64,000 nucleotides of DNA from Pseudomonas sp. RIT409 (lineage in GTDB: Bacteria > Pseudomonadota > Gammaproteobacteria > Pseudomonadales > Pseudomonadaceae): contig NZ_QARE02000003.1 of the NCBI RefSeq assembly GCF_003052515.2, positions 124,001 through 188,000 of the forward strand. Reading direction: 5' to 3'. Each line of letters opens with the position of its first letter. Within the stretch, counting starts at the first letter, position 1. This document shows positions 42,781 through 52,465 of the stretch, piece by piece. Position numbers and translations under genes: made by a program. The notes under the pieces were generated by a model. It had not been told where the DNA came from. It made no database searches and was given only the letters and a program-made list of their open reading frames with translations.

Positions 42781-44718
42781 TTAGAGCGAGTCTGCCCTTT
42801 TCGGCCATTCATGGGGAATCAGGGCATCCTTTGACTCCCTGTTCCACCGTTTGCGGGTAGCGGCGACGTAGCGAGGGTCATCCCCAAAGTAGGCGTGCTC
42901 AATCAGCAGCACTTGAAGCCCTTCCTGGGCAGCTGTTCTATTGAACAGGAAGTCTAAGTGCCGGCGCATCGCCGAGACCTCTTCATTCTCCTCGATGTTC
43001 GACTCATCTCCCCGCTGGGGGTAGTAAGGTCGGCTGATCTGGTCGAACGCCAGGAAGCCTGGTACCGGGGCGTCGATTTCTTCCAGGTATTTCTGGAGAG
43101 CAAAAGAGAGAGCGATATGAATGGCCAGGTAGTTCTCATCTGACCCAGCATCCGGCAACCGCAATACAGCCCCGGAACGGTCTTCGATAATCGCTACATC
43201 CGGCGGTTTCGACGAAAACTCCAGATCAGCGCCGATGCATGGTGCGACCGTAGGGAGCTCTGCAAACGCAGCAGACAGATACTGGGAGACTTTGCGCTCA
43301 GCCCGCGACAACAACACCTGCTTAGCTGCACCGTTTACCAGGGCCTCCAGGCCTTGAATCTGCTCACGCAGGACGTTCAGATCCGGGCCCGCCAAAGGAG
43401 TCGCCGGGTTCATTTCCAAAAACTGGGATACCTTGCCCAGTAAGTGAGAATGGTACTGAGCCAGGCTGTCCAACCGTTTGGTTTCGTCGCTTTGTCGAAC
43501 CCAGGTCTTGATGCGCTCATCAACATCTCTCAGTACCTGGTTGAGCTGAGCCAGCTGCAGCTGCAATGAGTCCTCATGCTCCACAAGGCGAGGCCTGACA
43601 TTTTCTACGGCGACGCTCTCTGATCGAACGATATCGATGGAATGGCGAATGGCTTCAGATATCGCAATGCCTCGATCGCTTGGAGCTTCACATACTGGAC
43701 ATGCCTGGCCTACCGGTTGGAGATGTTCAGCGATTTTCAGTTTCTCGTACTGACGCCGAACCGCGCCGTCGAATCCATTCATTTCTTGAAGGGCAGTTCG
43801 AGTCGCACGAGATTTGCGTCGTACCTTTTCAATGTCACTAAGCAAGCTGCGCCGCTGCGCATAGAGGTTGGCAAGCTCACTCTCATTTGCGTTTTTTGCT
43901 GCACTTGGCTTGATCTGTCTGACCCTCATCAGCAACGCTTGCAGGGCTGTTTCGGAGGCATCATCAGACGGGAGGTCGCACAGGCCGCTACGGTGCGCGT
44001 CCATGAGCAATCGCATGGCGTGCTTTCTGTAATCAGTACCCGCAATCAGCCGGGAGCGTTCCTTCCGCTCCTCGCGCTCCAGCTTCTTACGGAGATCTCG
44101 CAGTCGACGCTCCTGCAGTACAATGTCTTCGGTCACGACACCGAGGAAGTATGGCATCGTCTCGATGATCGCAGGCGCCTCGTCGGCTTGATCCAGACCA
44201 TGGAGCAAAGCGGTTTCGTTGTAGATGACGTCCTTCGGCACGAACATGTACGCCGTCGCGTGGCGCACTGTGGGCCGCCACTTACGCGCTACCTTGTGAT
44301 CGGAGACGTCCGGCACACCGCCAATACCAAATGCACGCTCAATATAAGCCTTACCAGCATCAAGCGTCGTGGCACCCTCGAACTGCTCTACAGTTGTGGG
44401 AATCGGCAGGTCGCGGCCGTTACTGACGAACATTCGAGTACTGGTGCCTTGACCAACCGGGGGAACGAGTCTGCCGGTAATCATCTGAGCCTCGCCCAAG
44501 ACCCACTTGACCCCTACTGCAAGGCAATGGCGCTTCACGTGCGCAGCGAGTTCGCACTTGCTGGATCCTAGGCAGTAATCGATGGTCTTGATCAAGGTCG
44601 ATTTGCCGGTACCGGAAGCACCGGTGAAGATGTTGACCTCGCCTGGCTTCAGGTCGAGGACTCGAACGCGCCCTCCTTCGCCGACGAAGAAGATGTCGGA
44701 AATGTTCCAACGCGTCAT
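42781..44718 (-). CDS. ABC-three-component system ATPase (DUF3732, Rad50-like)
   Basis: A 645-residue SMC/Rad50-like ATPase of the DUF3732 family. Walker A is [20 protein letters not shown] at about residues 30-49. Coiled-coil arms flank a zinc-hook-like CPVC in [12 protein letters not shown] near 345. The C-terminal half has [19 protein letters not shown] as signature region and [14 protein letters not shown] as an atypical Walker B (D-Q). In ABC-3C conflict systems this is the sensor ATPase for invading DNA. It overlaps the middle-component gene by ATGA and is last in the operon. Confidence 0.9.
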   Translation of the reverse strand: MTRWNISDIFFVGEGGRVRVLDLKPGEVNIFTGASGTGKSTLIKTIDYCLGSSKCELAAHVKRHCLAVGVKWVLGEAQMITGRLVPPVGQGTSTRMFVSNGRDLPIPTTVEQFEGATTLDAGKAYIERAFGIGGVPDVSDHKVARKWRPTVRHATAYMFVPKDVIYNETALLHGLDQADEAPAIIETMPYFLGVVTEDIVLQERRLRDLRKKLEREERKERSRLIAGTDYRKHAMRLLMDAHRSGLCDLPSDDASETALQALLMRVRQIKPSAAKNANESELANLYAQRRSLLSDIEKVRRKSRATRTALQEMNGFDGAVRRQYEKLKIAEHLQPVGQACPVCEAPSDRGIAISEAIRHSIDIVRSESVAVENVRPRLVEHEDSLQLQLAQLNQVLRDVDERIKTWVRQSDETKRLDSLAQYHSHLLGKVSQFLEMNPATPLAGPDLNVLREQIQGLEALVNGAAKQVLLSRAERKVSQYLSAAFAELPTVAPCIGADLEFSSKPPDVAIIEDRSGAVLRLPDAGSDENYLAIHIALSFALQKYLEEIDAPVPGFLAFDQISRPYYPQRGDESNIEENEEVSAMRRHLDFLFNRTAAQEGLQVLLIEHAYFGDDPRYVAATRKRWNRESKDALIPHEWPKRADSL

Positions 44719-45200
44719 AACTCCAGCCCCATCATGTCGAATACCGTCCTTGTCGAACCCGCCAATGCCAGCCAGCAGCCCAGGCGGTCGATGTTCTTGA
44801 AAATCTGCCGGGTGTCTTCGCTCAGCTGCTTGGTGAGAGATGTCGGCAGGCGTGCGCCTCCCCGGGCTATCCGACCGTCATCATCGATCACGAGCAGTTT
44901 GTTGAAGCATGCAAACCGAATCGCTTCCGTGACGATATCCATGGAGCCATTGACTCGCGCGGCTAGACGTATCTGGATGATAGGGCTGCGATGAAGCCAC
45001 TCTAGAAGGCCAGTGCGACGGTCAGTGCGATCAAAACTGCTCGCAAGATCTCCAGATAGCGCCAGGGGCAATGCCGCGTAGCACAGCGTGATGTCGGGAC
45101 TCATATCACTTCGAGAGAGGTAAGCTCCCACAAAGGTGGTTAGGAGCGCAGCGCAGTAAGCCGGATTGGTTTCGGCGAAAATGTCATGGGCGATGGCCAT
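44715..45200 (-). CDS. ABC-three-component system middle component
   Basis: A 161-residue protein between the effector and the ATPase. It begins [20 protein letters not shown] and includes [16 protein letters not shown] and a C-terminal helix [19 protein letters not shown], a pattern typical of the 'three component ABC system middle component' family, predicted to be a winged-helix-like bridging subunit. It starts 3 bp after the effector stop and overlaps the ATPase start by 4 bp, so all three are coupled. Confidence 0.85.
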   Translation of the reverse strand: MAIAHDIFAETNPAYCAALLTTFVGAYLSRSDMSPDITLCYAALPLALSGDLASSFDRTDRRTGLLEWLHRSPIIQIRLAARVNGSMDIVTEAIRFACFNKLLVIDDDGRIARGGARLPTSLTKQLSEDTRQIFKNIDRLGCWLALAGSTRTVFDMMGLEL

Positions 45201-45203
45201 GCT

Positions 45204-46406
45204 CTATTCCTTTAGAAGCTTGCGATAGTCCGCGTGCCAACCTACCTGAAGATCAATGGCCAGTACCTGGTACGTGCCTCGCACGTAGTAGTGGCCTTGC
45301 CAACTCGGAGCGATGGGTTCGACTTGGTTAGGTGCGAAATCGTGTGTCCAGCGAAGCAGATCCAATCCTTGGGCTTGCACCTGAGCCGGATCAAGTCCCT
45401 CGCAATCTTCGGTCATTCGCACATGTCGATCCGACCAGTGCTCAGTGAGCTTGGCGTCGTAGGTAGCGATCTTAGAGCGCATCTGGGGATTGTCGGTGAT
45501 CCACTTGGCGCGCTGCTCTTTCGCCCGCCATTGTTCGCGAACCGCCCTAGTTACATCGGAAGTCTTGCCACCAACCAATTCGATCTGGCGGTACAGCATG
45601 CCATCGGCTTTGTAGTCTTCGGGATGGGGCATGACATCGAAGTCGGCAACAAGCCTCTCCTCCTCCAGCTGCGCAATGATCGAAGAGATGCACTGCTCCA
45701 ATTCGCTGCGCTGGATGATTCGTTCTCGCTTGCCACAGAGGGTATAGACGACCTGCTGATCCCACCACGCCAACAACCTTTCTGCCGCCTGCAAGCGCTG
45801 CTGTTTCGGCAGAAGATGCAGCCACTTGGCTACTCTGTCTGGGATTTGATCGATGGTGACACTTTCTTGCTGAATTTGAATCCGTCGAAGCAGACTCAGC
45901 CGTACTGACGGATCAAGGGCAAGAAAGGCTTCACAGCCAGGAGCTCGCGCTGCGTGACGAGCTTTGCCATCAGTCGCGCCTGCGCGCTCATCGACCACCC
46001 GCTGAGCTTCCTCAACCATCGCCCTGAGCAAAGCTTCTCTGTCGGCCTGCGCGTCACACAGCGCGCTTAAAGGCGACTTGTCGGGCACTTTCCCCACTGA
46101 GACAAGGTGGAAAGTCGTATCGGCGAGCGACACCAGGGGCAGAGCATCAATCCAGACTTTGATGGTTTTCCACAGCGCTACAGAGGCAAGCGTGACGGGT
46201 GGAGGGTTGTCTTGGACGGAATGCTTAAGCTGGAAGAGCAGTTGCTGCCCGTTCGCCTTGAGCTCTACGTCATCCAGCCGCTCAATGGCAACCCCAGCAT
46301 CATTGTCGGGCTGTGACATCAGAGTTAGCAGTGCAAACTGGCTCTGATAGTAAAATCCCAGCGCAGCTGCTGATGCGTCGTGCACCGAATTCGAGTCTGT
46401 GTTATC
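45204..46406 (-). CDS. ABC-three-component system effector with PD-(D/E)xK-like nuclease domain
   Basis: About 400 residues. The N-terminal domain reads ALGFYYQSQFALLTLM, then VAIERLDDVELKANGQQLLF and QLKHS. Glu, Asp and the Q-x-K tail fit the PD-(D/E)xK/Mrr-like nuclease core of Cap4-type and ABC-3C effectors. The C-terminal half (LYRQIELVGG...WRAKEQRAKWI, LLRWTHDFAP) resembles the ABC-3C C-terminal domain. ATG 46406 is chosen because homology starts close to MDNTDSNSV; GGAGG lies 15 nt away, and a longer start at 46481 has no ribosome site. It probably cuts DNA when the ATPase is triggered. Confidence 0.8.
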   Translation of the reverse strand, partial: DNTDSNSVHDASAAALGFYYQSQFALLTLMSQPDNDAGVAIERLDDVELKANGQQLLFQLKHSVQDNPPPVTLASVALWKTIKVWIDALPLVSLADTTFHLVSVGKVPDKSPLSALCDAQADREALLRAMVEEAQRVVDERAGATDGKARHAARAPGCEAFLALDPSVRLSLLRRIQIQQESVTIDQIPDRVAKWLHLLPKQQRLQAAERLLAWWDQQVVYTLCGKRERIIQRSELEQCISSIIAQLEEERLVADFDVMPHPEDYKADGMLYRQIELVGGKTSDVTRAVREQWRAKEQRAKWITDNPQMRSKIATYDAKLTEHWSDRHVRMTEDCEGLDPAQVQAQGLDLLRWTHDFAPNQVEPIAPSWQGHYYVRGTYQVLAIDLQVGWHADYRKLLKE

Positions 46407-46531
46407 CATCACCCGTGCAAGCGCCTCCTGATGCGACTTGTGATTCAGATTGGTAACCGGGAAATGATACCAGAGTGCCATTAGCGAATCACGAAGGGCT
46501 GTCCGAGGGCTGAAGCCGAGCCACCTCTTCC

Positions 46532-46879
46532 CTACACGCCTAAATCGATCGAGAACAGCGAATCTCTCATTGAGTCGCTGGCAAGGTCATCCTGCATCAA
46601 ACGCTGCAGAATGTGACGGTAGAGATAATCCCGCTTGTGGCTTCGCAACCACAGGAAATCAGTATTCGAATCTAAATTGCGCCAGTCTTCACTCAAGCAG
46701 CCATGCAAAGCAGTAAACGCCTCCGATCCAATGCCTTGCCGATACAAGCGGGTCATATCGTCGTGCCCTGGCGGTCGCGAATAGCTTTCAAGCGCTGCTT
46801 GGAGAATTTCGGTCAATGAACGACCATACGACTGAGCAGCATGCTGCCAGACCGTTTTTTCAAGCTCACATCTTTCCAC
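46532..46879 (-). CDS. Hypothetical protein upstream of the ABC-three-component operon
   Basis: 115 residues from a GTG start at 46879. No family is recognised. It is helical and Leu/Arg rich: VWQHAAQSYGRSLTEILQA, LYRQGIGSEAFTALHGCLSE and YLYRHILQRLMQDDLAS. It lies on the same strand 50-125 bp before the effector, so it could be the first gene of the operon, perhaps a fourth component. The ribosome site is weak. Confidence 0.45.
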   Translation of the reverse strand: MERCELEKTVWQHAAQSYGRSLTEILQAALESYSRPPGHDDMTRLYRQGIGSEAFTALHGCLSEDWRNLDSNTDFLWLRSHKRDYLYRHILQRLMQDDLASDSMRDSLFSIDLGV

Positions 46880-46977
46880 CGCACACTCACCACAGACTTC
46901 TCAGTTACCACGAAACGGGCCGATTACCACCCTCGCGGAGGGTGCCTCACCGCCCTGACCTTGATCAACATCCAAGG

Positions 46978-47160
46978 ATGCCTAGAGTGCTCGTACAACT
47001 CGACCTCAATCAAAATGACAGAGATGCCCTCCTCCGTCACTGCCAGTCGTTCAGAGACAGCTCAGGCGATCCGCGTGAGGATGCCCGCCTAGCTGACGCC
47101 CTCGAAGCTCTTCAACTGGCCTTGGAACAATGCGAGGCTGATCCGAGACGCAATGAGTAA
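46978..47160 (+). CDS. Small hypothetical protein
   Basis: 60 residues (MPRVLVQLDLNQNDRDALLR, then LADALEALQLALEQCEADPR). An amphipathic, acidic, helix-rich composition looks genuine. AAGG abuts the ATG, so the start is uncertain. It is divergent from the hypothetical gene at 46532. I do not know a function. Confidence 0.4.
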   Translation: MPRVLVQLDLNQNDRDALLRHCQSFRDSSGDPREDARLADALEALQLALEQCEADPRRNE

Positions 47161-47759
47161 TTCGATGAGCACAACACCCCTTCGACCGACATGTCCGGCA
47201 TGTTGTCCGAAACGAGAACCCAGCGGGCGCACTCATCTGTATCCAAAGTAATCAGATTACCTTGTCTTTTTTGGCTTCAAAGGAAAAGCAATTCGGCCTT
47301 ACGGCATTAAGTGGCGATTGCCCCTGCCCCTGCCCAGGACAGGCCTTGAAGTGGCTCCAATTTCTGGGCAAGCCGGAAGAGACAAGGCAGAAGCGGTCAG
47401 CCGAATGACGAAAAAGCACAATTGACCTCTGCACAACCACAGAAATTGAGCGTCAGTGAGATTGCTGCTTTTCTGTTGTTCTCAAATATAAGAACTCCGT
47501 TTCGCTTAAAAATTTTCAAGGGGGGGTGGGTGAACTATTTTCGATTCAGCCGACGAACGGCTGCCAAATTGACAAGCTGTCAAGACCTTGAAGCTACGAG
47601 GCCAGGGTCTACTGAAATCATGCTTCTAGACGGGCTGATTAGCGCCGAGGAGAGGTTTTCACGGGTGACACGTCGCCAGGGCATGGCGCAAAGGTTAGGC
47701 AGCCTGGTTCAGCGCTTGAGGTGCCTGTAGACGGCATCATGAGGAAGAAGGGTTGTTAA
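47161..47759. other. Accessory region without a supported gene
   Basis: Contains a run of seven G (about 47520) and AT-rich stretches. A 103-codon plus-strand frame at 47422 has no family resemblance and no ribosome site. The right end is the junction to the aldo/keto reductase fragment. Confidence 0.4.
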
Positions 47760-48135
47760 GGCATTAACTTCTTCGACACAGCCAACAGCTACTCCGCCGG
47801 CACCTCGGAAATCATCGTGGGCAAGCTCCAGAAGGAATTTACGCAGCGCGATGAAATCGTGATCGCCACCAAGGTGTTCTGTCCGGCAAACATGTGGGAG
47901 CGCTCAACCAGCCCCAATGAGAAGGGCTTGTCGCGCAAAGCCACCATGGCCAACATCGACGCCAGCCTGACACGTCTAGGGGCTGACTATGTCGACTTGT
48001 ACCAGATCCACCGGTGGGACTACGAGACCCCGATCGAAGAGACCATGGGGGCTTTGCACGACATTGTGAAAGCGGGCAAAGCGCGCTACATCGGCGCCTC
48101 CTCCATGTACGCCTGGCAGTTTGCGAAACTACACC
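47760..48135 (+). pseudogene. Internal fragment of an aldo/keto reductase gene
   Basis: About 125 codons: GINFFDTANSYSAGTSEIIV, with the catalytic Asp and Tyr, IVIATKVFCPANMW with the Lys, and DYVDLYQIHRWDYETPIEE with the His. It ends at SSMYAWQFAKLH. The N-terminal ~50 and C-terminal ~170 residues of this ~330-residue family are missing, and no start codon exists. Both ends are abrupt, so the fragment was cut out of a normal gene by insertion or deletion events at the island edge. Confidence 0.85.
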
Positions 48136-48165
48136 CACTATCAGCTAAATCTGATCTCTTATAGC

Positions 48166-49266
48166 TTATAAAGCTTGCTCCAGATAACGCCCCATTTCGG
48201 CAAAGCCACTAACCACCTTACAATCGGAGTAATGATCGATGCCAATCCGTTTATCAGTGATGAGATTTTTGAGCTTTCTGTCCGTAAAAAACGCCGATGC
48301 AACTGGGAGCGCCGACGCAGCAATCATGAAGTCGTTGATGTCCCCCTTTTGATATTTACGCTGTGGATCAAGTAACATAAGCCCTCGAATCGAACTCAAC
48401 GAGCGCAATGTTGGTGCAAACTTTGCGCCCTTGTTATCTTGCCAATAAAGCATGGCGCGGTAAGCGTATCGATTCAAGTCTTCAATGCTCAGCTCAACAT
48501 TAATATCTTTGAACCAAGCCCCGATCAATTCTCTGAACTCAATTGCAATTGCCGTGTTCAAGTTAAGCCCGAGAACTTGCAGCTTCGACTTCCGTAGATT
48601 CTCCTCATTAACCCCGCGATCATTATCCCACTTCAGGCCCTGCTCATCCCGCGTAACCTCCAATAGAGTCGAGAAAGGCATTTCACTCATAACGTCGAAT
48701 AAAGCCTTATCAAAGGTAAGCTTATTCACAGGCCAAAAGCCATTCGCCGAAAATTCTGGAATCCCAAGCAACTCAGCTGGACTACACAAAAACGCATCCA
48801 GATCTTCAGTGATGTCAAACTTTTTTGACTTGATTTGCCGCAACTCGGTATCAAATCGTTCTGTAAATGGAATAACACAAAGCCCTTTGCTCAACTGATC
48901 GGCAATCCTGCACATTGAATCCCGCGTCACACTATCCGTCATTGCATCCATTTCGAATAATGTGGGAGCACTTATCGGGAATGCAAAGCTCCCCGACGCT
49001 CCAGCCAGCTCCATCATTCTGGCAAAATATACCATTTCCGGTGTAAGCGTAGGTTTACCCACGGAGAAATCCACAATGCATTTCCAGGCATTAGTGTCGA
49101 GATAGATGAGCCTAAACGCCTTGGCACGTGCGGCCCGTTCCTTTCGCTGAGTCCGCACGTGATCATGCAGACTGACATTCGACTGGCCTTCATACAGATC
49201 TATAAGCTGCTGTATGCGTTCAACAGCTTTGTTTGCTAGCGAGTCTAGAACTTCCGACATGATCAT
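48166..49266 (-). CDS. PIN-like domain protein
   Basis: 366 residues. A PIN-type RNase signature is split over the protein: FRLIYLDTNAWKCIVDFSVG at about residues 52-71 (first Asp), TLFEMDAMTD with an acidic residue near 105, and KGDINDFMIAASALPVASAF with FTDRKLKNLI near 320 (late Asp cluster and Thr-Asp). An inserted ~200-residue helical region separates the two halves. AT-richer than its neighbours and on the island edge, so probably horizontally acquired. It may be a toxin or defence RNase; no antitoxin is seen. The start (49266 or 49260) is uncertain. Confidence 0.65.
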   Translation of the reverse strand: MIMSEVLDSLANKAVERIQQLIDLYEGQSNVSLHDHVRTQRKERAARAKAFRLIYLDTNAWKCIVDFSVGKPTLTPEMVYFARMMELAGASGSFAFPISAPTLFEMDAMTDSVTRDSMCRIADQLSKGLCVIPFTERFDTELRQIKSKKFDITEDLDAFLCSPAELLGIPEFSANGFWPVNKLTFDKALFDVMSEMPFSTLLEVTRDEQGLKWDNDRGVNEENLRKSKLQVLGLNLNTAIAIEFRELIGAWFKDINVELSIEDLNRYAYRAMLYWQDNKGAKFAPTLRSLSSIRGLMLLDPQRKYQKGDINDFMIAASALPVASAFFTDRKLKNLITDKRIGIDHYSDCKVVSGFAEMGRYLEQAL

Positions 49267-49596
49267 TCAAATCCATGAAATAATTATCGTGCATTTTATT
49301 TCAGCCGTCGCACCCACTTGGCTACCCCATCGCACAACAACGGTAGCCAATGAGATCGGTGATCGAGCTGACAGGTATTGTTGAGGAAGGAACACACGAC
49401 GTCATCCACCAATTTGGCATGAATGCCCTATCGTCCTACGCTCACGGCAAGCAGCAAAGCATCGAGTTCCTACCGACCCATACCTTTCTACCATAAGCGT
49501 GTGATTCCTAATACTCACGCACTTACCAACGTCTACCGGCCTCCACTGCATTCCTTTTATTTCTGAATTGTCCTAGTGACCTCCCTGACAAGATAG
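49267..49596. other. Intergenic region, probable island right border zone
   Basis: No gene seen. CACAACAACGGTAGCC and similar short tracts give no clear repeat. Chromosomal-looking sequence resumes with the LysR remnant after this stretch. Confidence 0.4.
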
Positions 49597-49679
49597 GTGC
49601 CTTCGAGAGGTACGATTCTGTCGATGACTAGCAAGCTAAGGCCCGGCGTTGAGCCGAGCCTCGCCCTCGGGATGAGCTC

Positions 49680-51367
49680 AGTTCAGACGTGCATTTTTGG
49701 CATGGTTGGGGGTGCGACTTCTCACAAGAACCACTCGCAGCGTTTCACCAACCGCTGCTGGCGAGCGATTACTGGAAACACTGAAGCCTGCCCTAGCTGA
49801 TATCACTGCCCAGCTTGAGAGCTTGACTGATGTACGTGATAAGCCTGCCGGCTCTATCCGGATTACCACAGCAGATCATGTGGCTGAGACCATCTTGTGG
49901 CCTGCCCTTAATCGATGGCTGCCAAAATACCCAGACATTGAAGTAGAGATCACCGTCGATAATGGCTTCGTGGACATCGTCGCCGAGCGCTTCGACGCAG
50001 GTATCCGGCTGGGCGAAAACTTGGACAAGGACATGATCGCTGTTCCGATCGGGCCGATGGAGCGCTGCGTCATCGTAGGCTCGCCTTCGTATCAGGCCAA
50101 ACACCCCGTGCCTACTCACCCGGATCAGCTCGTCAACCACCTGTGTATCAATCGCCGTTTCCCCAGCCTGAACGGTAAATCTGCCTGGCACTTTGAAAAG
50201 GACGGCCAACCGACACAGGTTCGGGTGTCGGGGCAGGTAGCGTTTAATCGGCCAGAGATGATCTTGGAGGCCGCCGTGGCGGGATTCGGGTGGCGTGCCT
50301 TCTGGACTCTCAAGTCATCCACCAAGTCAAAGCGGGACGCTTGGTCAGGGTGCTCGACGATCCTCTTAAATGTGCTGTTGCGGCCACTGAATCGCATGGG
50401 TGAGGCCATGCACGACATGGCTGCGGGGCACGGAGACTTGACCCAGCGTCTGAATATACAAAGTCAGGACGAGTTCGGATATCTCGGTGAGGGCTTCAAT
50501 CTTTTTGTCAAGCGGATCCACATCTCCATGCAAGAGGTCGCATCTGCTACTACTGCACTGAATGACGTAGCCATGCTGGTTGTCAGCGCTTCAAACTCAT
50601 CGATGATCAACTGCGACCAACAAGCCGATCGGAGTACCAGTGTCGCAACCTCGACCAATCAGTTAGGGGCCACTGCCAACGATATCGCGCAGAGCGCGGC
50701 CCGTACGGCGAGCTATTCAAACAAGGCACGGGAGCTGTCGTTTGAATCCTTGGCCGTGGTAGAGCAGAATCTTGATTCGATGCACCTCCTGTCGGCACGG
50801 ATTAGCAGCGCCAGTCAAAAAATAGAATCACTCAACAGCAAAACAGAGAATATCGGCCAGATTCTTGAGGTCATCACGGATATCTCTCGGCAAACTAACC
50901 TTCTGGCTCTCAATGCGGCCATCGAGGCAGCACGGGCTGGCGATGCGGGACGTGGATTCGCAGTCGTGGCCGACGAGGTACGAAATCTCTCCCTCCGTAC
51001 ACAGGACTCGGCAAGCCAAGTGCAACAAATCATTGAAGCACTTCAAGCCGAAGCACAAGAGGCCGTGGAAATCATGATCCAGGGTCAAAGTAAGAGCGAG
51101 GACAGTGTGAAGATAGCCGTGCAAACCGCTAGCGCATTAAAGAATGTCGCAACTCACATCGGAGAAATTGACGCGATGAACCAATCTGTTGCCGCGGCGA
51201 CAGAAGAACAGAGTTCGGTGGTGCACTCTATAAATGCCGAAATCTCACAGACGAGTATTCTGAACCAACAAGGTCTGCACAATTTACAAACGACATTACA
51301 AGCTTGCACCGACCTTGAGCACCAAGCGGTAAAGTTGAAGCAGTTGGTTGCCAATTTCCAGATCTGA
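49680..51367 (+). pseudogene. LysR remnant fused in frame to a truncated chemoreceptor (chimeric ORF)
   Basis: The first ~200 codons are a LysR regulator lacking its [23 protein letters not shown], then [20 protein letters not shown] and [16 protein letters not shown] one-base shift near 50288 moves the true LysR frame ([20 protein letters not shown]) out of register. At about 50373 the open frame enters a methyl-accepting chemotaxis protein: [24 protein letters not shown], then the signalling hairpin [20 protein letters not shown] followed by [14 protein letters not shown]. The receptor lacks its sensor domain and membrane helices. It is a deletion junction of two genes, almost surely non-functional as a receptor. 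Confidence 0.8.
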
Positions 51368-51623
51368 GCCCAGTCGGGCGTTAAATTGAACGTGGGACCG
51401 CCAGTTGAGACACTACACGCCGGAAGCACATTCAACCGAGCTTATGAAGACAACGAAGCCCTCTGATCACCACTCCCGCCGCTGGCGCGCATACCTTAGC
51501 TAGTGCTAAGGCGTGCGCGGTGCTCGCTCTATGTGCTTGAGTTGGGTCGGTCACCTGCAGATGACTCAGCCAATCGCTTCGCCCGATGGTGATCAATGTA
51601 AGGTGTAAACAGTTTTCCACTCG
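51368..51623. other. Intergenic region with a strong hairpin
   Basis: CGCGCATACCTTAGC (51486-51500), loop TAGT, GCTAAGGCGTGCGCG (51505-51519) pairs at 13 of 15 positions. It separates the chemoreceptor remnant from the GntR gene, convergently. There is no U-tract. No gene seen. Confidence 0.5.
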
Positions 51624-52313
51624 TTAACGGCCGTTGGCGATTTCAGCCAGGCCTTCGGCGTCATCAATAAACTTCAGAATGCTGACGCCCCCTCGCACAA
51701 TGTCATCGGCAACTGCCTTGCGAGCTTTAGATGGCTTTCGGTCGCGCAAGGCGTCCAGCAGCACCAAATGCTCGTCGGCTCCCACATATGAATTATGCCC
51801 GTAGGTATAGAACAGGTTCAGAATCGGCCCCATGGAGACCCACAGACTTTCAATCTGCGCAGTGAGCATGTCGAGGCCAGATAGCCGATAGAGCGTGAAG
51901 TGAAATTCACGATTGTGATGCATCGCCGCAAGCGCATCGTTATTTCTGTCGGCAGTTTCGAACAATTCATGCAGTTTCTTGAGCTGCTCGATATCTGAAT
52001 CAGTAACGTGCTGGGTGGCCAGCTCTGCGGCAAGCCCCTCTAGCGCAATGCGGATAGTGCGCACCTCCAAGTAGCGCGCGCGCGTCAGTGCGGGAACGGT
52101 CGCAAATCGGCCAGAGCGCAGCTCAAGCCCACGTTCGCTAACCAACCGTAAACAAGCCTCACGCACCGGGGTGACGCTGGTACCCAATCGTTCGGCAAGC
52201 TCTTGCATGATGAGGCGCTCGCCGGGCTTGAAGTTACCGGCAATCAACCCCTCGCGAAGGGATGAATAGGCCCGAGCCGAGAGATTGCCCTGTTCCAGGG
52301 GTTGAATCTGCAC
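51624..52313 (-). CDS. GntR-family regulator, FadR/FCD subfamily
   Basis: 229 residues. The winged HTH is AYSSLREGLIAGNFKPGERL, then ELAERLGTSVTPVREACLRL. The FCD ligand domain follows (EVRTIRIALEGLAAELA, HHNREFHFTLYRLSG with metal-binding His, DEHLVLLDALRDRKPSKA). Such regulators sense small organic acids. It is in the same direction as the aminotransferase-transketolase genes and probably governs the divergent promoter at 55.7 kb; a similar ACTTATAAC element lies upstream of it at 52386. Confidence 0.92.
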   Translation of the reverse strand: MQIQPLEQGNLSARAYSSLREGLIAGNFKPGERLIMQELAERLGTSVTPVREACLRLVSERGLELRSGRFATVPALTRARYLEVRTIRIALEGLAAELATQHVTDSDIEQLKKLHELFETADRNNDALAAMHHNREFHFTLYRLSGLDMLTAQIESLWVSMGPILNLFYTYGHNSYVGADEHLVLLDALRDRKPSKARKAVADDIVRGGVSILKFIDDAEGLAEIANGR

Positions 52314-52385
52314 AATTGACTCCTGATAGTTTCAACGAAGCGCGGGAATACGAGATTGGACTCCGCGCTCCATTCGATAAGACCC

Positions 52386-52400
52386 ACTTATAACATGTAA
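52386..52400. promoter_or_regulatory. Candidate GntR site before the gntR gene
   Basis: ACTTATAACATGTAA shares ACTTATAAC with the reverse complement of the 55777 element. It lies 73 bp upstream of the gntR start. Autoregulation is inferred; the match is short. Confidence 0.4.
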
Positions 52401-52465
52401 ACAGGCAAATTCTGCCACATCTTCAACGAAAGCAACCGACACGGAGATCCTGCGCAAACCATCAA

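Noticed and set aside
43642..44571. 309-codon plus-strand frame opposite the DUF3732 gene
   Set aside because: No recognisable motif and fully inside a conserved gene.
47422..47730. 103-codon plus-strand frame
   Set aside because: No start signal and no family pattern; lies in junction DNA.
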